From contig CADAOF010000010.1 of the NCBI GenBank assembly GCA_902789555.1, positions 1 to 64,000 on the forward strand: a DNA stretch of 64,000 bases. Reading direction: 5' to 3'. Shown here piece after piece: positions 59,525 to 64,000 of this stretch (position 1 is the stretch's first letter; every line of letters starts with the position of its first letter). Source of the DNA: an uncultured Lachnospiraceae bacterium (GTDB taxonomy: Bacteria; Bacillota; Clostridia; Lachnospirales; Lachnospiraceae). The position numbers and the translations under genes are program-made. The notes below the pieces were generated by a model. The model was not told where the DNA came from. It worked only from the letters and a program-made list of their open reading frames with translations, and ran no database searches.

Positions 59525-60174
59525 GCGCACTGCTTAAAAAGGAACTGCGCCTCGGCGCGCTGCTTCTGACGTATCTTTTCATCGGCTTCGGCCTGATGGC
59601 GATGATCCCCGGATATCCCATCCTCTGCGGCGTTTTCTTCATCACGCTGGGCATCTTCCAGAGCTTTCTGAATGCGCGGGAAGCGAACGACCTTGTCTAT
59701 TCCGCCCTGCTGCCGGTGGCGAAGGCCGACGTGGTCAAGGGGAAATTTCTCTTCGCGGCCTTCATCGAACTTGCCGGCTTCGCAGTCATGGCAGTCCTCA
59801 CCCTGGTCCGCATGACGCTGCTTAAAGATGCCCCGGTCTACCGGCAGAACGCCCTGATGAATGCCAACCTCTTTTTCCTCGGGACGGTGCTTCTGATCTT
59901 CGGTCTTTTCAACCTGATCTTCGTGGGCGGGTATTTTAAGACCGGCTATAAGCTCGGAAAGCCTTTCGTGATCTACATTATCGTTGCTTTCCTGGTCGTC
60001 GGCGCCGCGGAGGCGCTGCACCACGTTCCGGGCTGCGGAGCTGTCAATGCCTTCGGCTTTGACCACCTCGGCCTGCAGCTTCTGCTTTTTGCCTGCGGGG
60101 CTGCGCTTTACGCGCTGCTGACCTTCGCCGCCTACCGGAAGGCCTGCCGGGATTTCGAGAAGATCGACCTGTAA
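59521..60174 (+). CDS. ABC-2-type membrane permease
   Basis: A 217-residue protein with about six TM helices and no signal peptide; the cytosolic loop REANDLVYSALLPVAKADVVKGKF after helix 2 is typical of small ABC-2 permeases paired with such ATPases. The substrate is unknown; related regulator-ATPase-permease sets answer to cell-envelope stress. It ends the operon; a terminator follows at 60259. Confidence 0.85.
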   Translation: MSALLKKELRLGALLLTYLFIGFGLMAMIPGYPILCGVFFITLGIFQSFLNAREANDLVYSALLPVAKADVVKGKFLFAAFIELAGFAVMAVLTLVRMTLLKDAPVYRQNALMNANLFFLGTVLLIFGLFNLIFVGGYFKTGYKLGKPFVIYIIVAFLVVGAAEALHHVPGCGAVNAFGFDHLGLQLLLFACGAALYALLTFAAYRKACRDFEKIDL

Positions 60175-60184
60175 GAAAGACAAT

Positions 60185-60232
60185 AAAAACACGCCGCCCG
60201 GGGCGCACTTCGCAAGGAAGTTGCTTTGAGGC
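60185..60232 (+). repeat. Repeat flanking the AraC gene, left copy
   Basis: AAAAACACGCCGC, GCACTTCG and AAGGAAG recur in the opposite direction at 61390-61438. About 38 of 48 positions match. The function is unknown. Confidence 0.65.
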
Positions 60233-60258
60233 AGCTATTACCGGCTCAAAAGAATATG

Positions 60259-60295
60259 AAATCGGCGTGACAATTGCGGTCACGCCGATTTTATC
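60259..60295. terminator. Bidirectional intrinsic terminator
   Basis: AAATCGGCGTGAC (60259-60271) pairs with GTCACGCCGATTT (60279-60291), then TATCTC. A second hairpin, GGATTTTG/CAAAATCC, is at 60300-60320. These lie between the converging permease and AraC genes. Confidence 0.85.
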
Positions 60296-60361
60296 TCTTG
60301 GATTTTGTGGGGCAAAATCCGATGCTCGCCGCTGCAAGTACGGACGAAATAACTACACCTA

Positions 60362-61264
60362 CTACTCCCTGCTGACGGGCAGCCAGATCTCACAGTAGTG
60401 GGAATTGTTTACCGCGTCGTTTCCATCTTCGAAGGGCCAATGGATCACACCGAGCTCAGGGGCGTCTCGCAGAATATACCCAGAGGATGGCAGCCACTCT
60501 GTCACGATTCGGCGGCGAAGTTCATCCACCAGGTTCGTTGGGTACATACAGCGCTCCGTCTCGCAGACAACGTACAATCCTGCAGGGATCTGCAGATGTG
60601 TGTACCGCTTGGCAAAATCGCCGAGGTCTTCTTCAAAATCCTCCAATGCCCATTTGGGCAGCGGATAGGCATAGTAAAAGTCATATCCGTTGTCGCCGAA
60701 GTTTGTCATGACGGTATAAACCGTATCGTGAATCCGGCTCCTTCCCTCCAGGACGTACTGCTCCACCCGTGTTTCGCAGGCAAAATCGTGATCCTGATCC
60801 TTTTTGTCGTTGGGATCCCCCGAAAAACGCCGCTTAAAGCCGGTCAGCAGCATGGCAGGTTTTTCTTCCAATTTGTATTGCATGTCATTTCCCCCTTCCA
60901 GAGTCACTTTGATGTTCAGGCGGGAAAACGAGCGAAGCATGGCCCCGTTGCCGCGCGCTTGCGACGGGGTGATGCCGTGAAAGGCCCGGAACGCCTTGGC
61001 GAAGCTGTCCGGGCTGTCATAGCCGAATTCCAGCGCGACGTCGATCACTTTCTCGCTTCCGCTGGCAAGCCTTGATCCGGCCACGCTCAGTCGGCGGTAG
61101 CGGATATATTCCCCCAGCGTATAGCCGCAGAGGATGCTGAACACGCGCTGAAAATGAAATGGCGAGGAAAAGCCCTCACGCGCAATGGCGCTGTAATCCA
61201 GTTCGTCGTTCAGATGCGCCTCGATATAGTCAATCGCCCGCTGTATCCCGGCAATCCAATCCAT
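60362..61264 (-). CDS. AraC-family regulator with GyrI-like ligand-binding domain
   Basis: A 300-residue protein. Residues ~1-105 hold the two AraC helix-turn-helices (YSAIAREGFSSPFHFQRVFSILCG, VIDVALEFGYDSPDSFAKAFRAFHGITPSQAR), and ~125-300 a GyrI-like domain that in Rob/SoxS-related and BmrR-type proteins binds drugs. The start at 61264 gives GGAGG 7-bp spacing. It is flanked by short inverted repeats and looks more AT-rich than its neighbours, consistent with acquisition. Targets are unknown. Confidence 0.9.
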   Translation of the reverse strand: MDWIAGIQRAIDYIEAHLNDELDYSAIAREGFSSPFHFQRVFSILCGYTLGEYIRYRRLSVAGSRLASGSEKVIDVALEFGYDSPDSFAKAFRAFHGITPSQARGNGAMLRSFSRLNIKVTLEGGNDMQYKLEEKPAMLLTGFKRRFSGDPNDKKDQDHDFACETRVEQYVLEGRSRIHDTVYTVMTNFGDNGYDFYYAYPLPKWALEDFEEDLGDFAKRYTHLQIPAGLYVVCETERCMYPTNLVDELRRRIVTEWLPSSGYILRDAPELGVIHWPFEDGNDAVNNSHYCEIWLPVSRE

Positions 61265-61389
61265 CGTCATCCCTCCTGACAAACGCAGCATACCATCCTG
61301 AAAATCCGGTTTCCCGACATTCCGTGCGATTGGAAAACGGTTGGGAACAGGCCTTTGTCCTGTTCACAGGCATCCGGATCATGGTCAGC

Positions 61390-61438
61390 AGCAAAAACAG
61401 CTTCCTTACGAAGTGCCTCCTCCGCGCGGCGTGTTTTT
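61390..61438 (-). repeat. Repeat flanking the AraC gene, right copy
   Basis: Inverted relative to 60185-60232. It lies in the 222-bp gap between the AraC start and the DUF1847 end; nothing else is recognised there. Confidence 0.65.
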
Positions 61439-61486
61439 TTCGTGCCTCGGCCTTCAGTGGGAGATCGGGAGCGGAGACGGGCAGCC

Positions 61487-62143
61487 TTACTGCCCCGGTC
61501 CCAGTTCTTTCTTAAACCGCGAGTAGCCGGTCTTCGCGAGGTACAGGGCCTGGACGGGGTTGTGGCCGAGCACCCTGTCCTTGGCGATGAGCACCGTCGT
61601 CGGCGCGGCGGAGTGCTGCAGGAAGAGGGTATCATGCCCCACGCAGAGGCCGATGAGGACGTTGAACTCGGTCTTTTCCTTCTCGAGGAGCCTCGCCTGC
61701 AGGATGGGGTTGCACATGGATTCGTGGCTCCCGCCGCCGTTCAGCTTCTTCTCTTCGGGAACGCCGACGGCGGTCTTGTCCACGGCGCCGCACTTGCAGC
61801 AGACGGTATACACGTCCAGCCCGTGCGCGCGGAGGATCTTCGTGAAGGTCCTCGCTTCGTCCAACAGACCGACGCAGGTCGCGACGCCGACTTTCCGGTA
61901 CCCCATTCGTTCGATGAGGAGAACGGTCTCTTCAACACGGGTCAGCTTACAGTAAAATTCGCTCTCCAGACAGGCCGAGGTCACCGTGAGCTTCCGGGTC
62001 TCCTCATCGCCGTACTCCTGTAAAACTTCCTCGAGAACTTCGGGGTCAAGATTCTTCGTCGGGCAGAAATCCGGATATTTTTCCTCGGATCTCGTTCTGC
62101 AGGCTTTTACATAGCAGTCTGCGCAGCAAAATTTTCCTTCCAT
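61487..62143 (-). CDS. DUF1847 cysteine-rich protein
   Basis: A 218-residue protein with many cysteines in pairs: FCCADCYVKAC at the start, DFCP, then CVGLLDEA, VCCKCGAVDK, MCNP and LCVGHDTLF. This matches DUF1847, a metal-binding family of anaerobes with no known reaction. The spacing suggests one or more metal or Fe-S sites. It is divergent from the serine dehydratase gene. Confidence 0.88.
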   Translation of the reverse strand: MEGKFCCADCYVKACRTRSEEKYPDFCPTKNLDPEVLEEVLQEYGDEETRKLTVTSACLESEFYCKLTRVEETVLLIERMGYRKVGVATCVGLLDEARTFTKILRAHGLDVYTVCCKCGAVDKTAVGVPEEKKLNGGGSHESMCNPILQARLLEKEKTEFNVLIGLCVGHDTLFLQHSAAPTTVLIAKDRVLGHNPVQALYLAKTGYSRFKKELGPGQ

Positions 62144-62277
62144 GAGCGGCCTCTTTCTTCCGGTGTTGTCGTTCCTTTGCTTTTGTCCGGCTCTGCATAC
62201 ATCTTACAATATCCTGCCGCCGATTGCAAACCGAAGCTGCGCGCCGAAGGAAAAATGCGCCGGCCCGTTCCGCCCGA

Positions 62278-62306
62278 TTGATTTTCCTCACGGGAGCGGT
62301 TATGAT
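62278..62306 (+). promoter_or_regulatory. Promoter of the serine dehydratase gene
   Basis: TTGATT (62278-62283), 17 bp, TATGAT (62301-62306), about 38 bp before the ATG. Confidence 0.7.
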
Positions 62307-62343
62307 GAGGACAGATCCCGCGTACATACGGAGGAGGCATACC

Positions 62344-63546
62344 ATGCGCAGCATTAAGACCGTTTACAAAATAGGGCAGGGACCTTCCAGCTCCCACACC
62401 GTCGGTCCGTTCCGGGCCGCCAAATGGTTTAAGGAACAGCACCCCGGGGCGGATGCCTTCGAGGTGACGCTCTTTGGTTCGCTGGCCTTCACCGGCGAGG
62501 GGCACGGCACGGAGAAGGCGATCCGGCGGATCCTCCCGGATGCAGCCGTACGTTTCGACTTGGAAACGCAGGACCTTCCGCACCCGAACACCATGCTGTT
62601 TCGGGCATTCCGGGGCGGTGAGCTGCTCGGCGAAAGGCGCATCTTCAGCATCGGCGGCGGTTCCATCCGCTGGGAGGGGGGCATCCATCATGAGGAGGAC
62701 CGCGAGATCTACCCGCAGAAGACCTTCGGCGAGATGCTGTATTACTGCCTCCAGGAGGGAATCAGCCTGAAGGAATTCATCTACCGGACCGAGGGGCCGT
62801 CGCTGACCCCTTATCTCTCCACGGTCTGGGCGGCCATGAAGGAAGCGGTCGAGCGGGGTCTTGCCACGGAGGGCGAGCTGCCGGGCGGCCTGCACAACCT
62901 GCGCGTCGCAAAGGAGATCTATCACTCCCGCAGCTACAACGAGAGCTCCGAGGTGACCATGAACCGGCAGATCGCGGCTTACGCCTACGCAGTGAGCGAG
63001 GAAAATGCCGCCGAAGGCGTTGTGGTGACGGCGCCGACCTGCGGCAGCTGCGGCGTCCTGCCTGCGCTTCTTTACTACATGCAGTTCAACAAGGGCTTCC
63101 CGGAAAACGAGATCCTGGATGCCCTGGCGGTCGCAGGTCTGATCGGCAACGTGATCCGCACGAATGCCAGCATTTCCGGGGCGGAATGCGGCTGCCAGGC
63201 GGAGATCGGCAGTGCGAGCTCAATGGCTGCGGCTGCGCTTGCGACGCTCTACGGCCTCAGCGCGAAGCATACGGAATATGCCGCGGAGATCGCCATGGAG
63301 CACAGCCTGGGACTGACCTGCGATCCGGTGGGCGGCCTCGTGCAGATCCCCTGCATCGAGCGGAATACCGTGGGCGCCATGCGGGCTGTGGATGCCGTCA
63401 ACCTCTCGCGCTTCCTGACCGGTACCCGCAAGATCTCTTTCGACGACGTCGTGGCGACCATGTACCGGACGGGGAAGGACATGAACGAAAAATACCGCGA
63501 GACCTCACACGGCGGCCTGGCGGAGATCTACCGGACTCCGGTCTGA
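62344..63546 (+). CDS. sdaA: L-serine dehydratase, Fe-S type, single chain
   Basis: A 400-residue enzyme that deaminates L-serine to pyruvate with a [4Fe-4S] cluster. The beta-like part comes first (IGQGPSSSHTVGPFRAA, SIGGGSI), then the alpha part with cluster cysteines in APTCGSCGVLPA, LTCDPVGGLVQIPC and an additional GAECGCQAEIG. The start at 62344 has GGAGG; the upstream open frame covers the promoter. Pyruvate produced here joins the oxaloacetate/pyruvate node that the Na+ pump also feeds. Confidence 0.93.
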   Translation: MRSIKTVYKIGQGPSSSHTVGPFRAAKWFKEQHPGADAFEVTLFGSLAFTGEGHGTEKAIRRILPDAAVRFDLETQDLPHPNTMLFRAFRGGELLGERRIFSIGGGSIRWEGGIHHEEDREIYPQKTFGEMLYYCLQEGISLKEFIYRTEGPSLTPYLSTVWAAMKEAVERGLATEGELPGGLHNLRVAKEIYHSRSYNESSEVTMNRQIAAYAYAVSEENAAEGVVVTAPTCGSCGVLPALLYYMQFNKGFPENEILDALAVAGLIGNVIRTNASISGAECGCQAEIGSASSMAAAALATLYGLSAKHTEYAAEIAMEHSLGLTCDPVGGLVQIPCIERNTVGAMRAVDAVNLSRFLTGTRKISFDDVVATMYRTGKDMNEKYRETSHGGLAEIYRTPV

Positions 63547-63558
63547 GAATGCAATAAC

Positions 63559-63595
63559 AAAGAAGCTCCGGCGGCAGCCGGGGCTTCTTTGTTTT
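63559..63595. terminator. Bidirectional intrinsic terminator
   Basis: A 13-bp stem (63559-63571 with 63578-63590, one G-U pair), followed by GTTTTG. It separates the converging sdaA and glucosidase genes. Confidence 0.88.
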
Positions 63596-63652
63596 GCAGA
63601 TCATTCCGGACCGTGCGGGGCATTCCGGTTTTCAGGCACCGGGCCGGACCGC

Positions 63653-64000
63653 TTAACGCCTTACTTCCAGGACGGCCGCTTCATAAGGCCGCAGCGTGAC
63701 CGTGCCGCTTTCCGCGGAAAATTCACCGTAATTGTCCAGCAGCGTTTCGGCATACTTCGTCCAGCCGGGCAGGCGGTATTCGGCCGGGTGCTTCGAGAAG
63801 TTTCCGACGACGAAGAGGCGGTTTCCTTCGTACTCGCGGCTGAAGGCGATGATCTTCCTGCTGTCATGATCGTATTCTTCAACATTGCCGAAGATCGCCG
63901 TTTCGTTCGTCTTCTTGATCTCCAGCAGTTTCCGGTAGAAACGGTACACGGACTTCTCCGACGCGAGATCCTTCCGGACGTTGATCTTCCCGCGTTCGGT
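63653..64000 (-). CDS. GH13 alpha-glucosidase/oligo-1,6-glucosidase-type enzyme, C-terminal end (partial)
   Basis: The frame runs off the right edge. The 115 visible residues are the C-terminal end of a GH13 enzyme: INVRKDLASEKSVYRFYRKLLEIKK is the segment that joins the barrel to the C-terminal beta domain, and VVGNFSKHPAEY and LLDNYGEFS...LRPYEAAVLEV form that domain. The catalytic part is outside the window, so the substrate (isomaltose, trehalose-6-phosphate, sucrose or other) cannot be decided. Confidence 0.88.
   Translation of the reverse strand, partial: TERGKINVRKDLASEKSVYRFYRKLLEIKKTNETAIFGNVEEYDHDSRKIIAFSREYEGNRLFVVGNFSKHPAEYRLPGWTKYAETLLDNYGEFSAESGTVTLRPYEAAVLEVRR

Overview
The window looks like chromosome of a high-GC member of the Clostridia (Bacillota), plausibly an uncultured gut or rumen lineage. 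The evidence is the gene content and signals: a T-box riboswitch, BlaI/BlaR1-type regulation, intrinsic terminators with U-tracts, strong GGAGG ribosome binding sites, a sodium-pumping oxaloacetate decarboxylase, an Fe-S L-serine dehydratase, an arginine deiminase pathway and many small operons. The genus cannot be fixed from the sequence alone. About 54 genes are supported. No tRNA, rRNA or CRISPR array was seen.

Left part (1-3050): the end of folD and a 5-formyl-THF cyclo-ligase (one-carbon metabolism), then a MATE exporter fused to an RsbW-like ATPase domain, followed by a STAS protein that could be its partner. From 3050 to 14150 lies an accessory stretch that looks more AT-rich: a hydrolase, three acetyltransferase-like genes, a decayed large serine recombinase, a KilA-N/HTH pair, and a BlaI-BlaR1-ABC-ABC operon under a double BlaI operator. 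Both ABC proteins carry a low-complexity insertion between their ATPase and permease halves; in one it is a palindromic element of about 124 bp read in frame.

Middle (14180-36815): an rRNA/tRNA uracil-5-methyltransferase-like protein, a PTS-type IIC permease, an HTH-aminotransferase fusion, an ECF sigma factor with a membrane-anchored serpin in the anti-sigma position, a membrane spermidine-synthase-like protein, a DUF362 ferredoxin-like protein, an MFS transporter, an IscR/NifS/IscU iron-sulfur module with two matching operators, and a five-gene MBOAT + triple DHHW + SGNH-lipoprotein operon, probably for O-acylation of a cell-surface polymer.

Right part (37000-64000): rpsB-tsf, the oxaloacetate decarboxylase Na+ pump (oadG, biotin carrier, oadB, oadA), a membrane-anchored PstS-like protein with a HAD phosphatase, a tryptophan T-box controlling a stand-alone TrpB2, lysA, a lipoprotein, an ABC exporter, a complete arginine-to-glutamate operon (pruA, arcA, argF/arcB, arcC, rocD), an AbrB-ABC operon with a palindromic operator, an AraC/GyrI-like regulator flanked by related inverted repeats, a DUF1847 protein, L-serine dehydratase, and the end of a GH13 alpha-glucosidase running off the right edge.

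The least explained signals are (i) a dispersed 200-260 bp intergenic repeat at 20845-21065 and 47161-47385 whose two hairpins are kept by compensatory changes, (ii) the in-frame inserts in the paired ABC genes, (iii) the sigma factor/serpin pair, and (iv) the MATE-ATPase fusion plus STAS pair.
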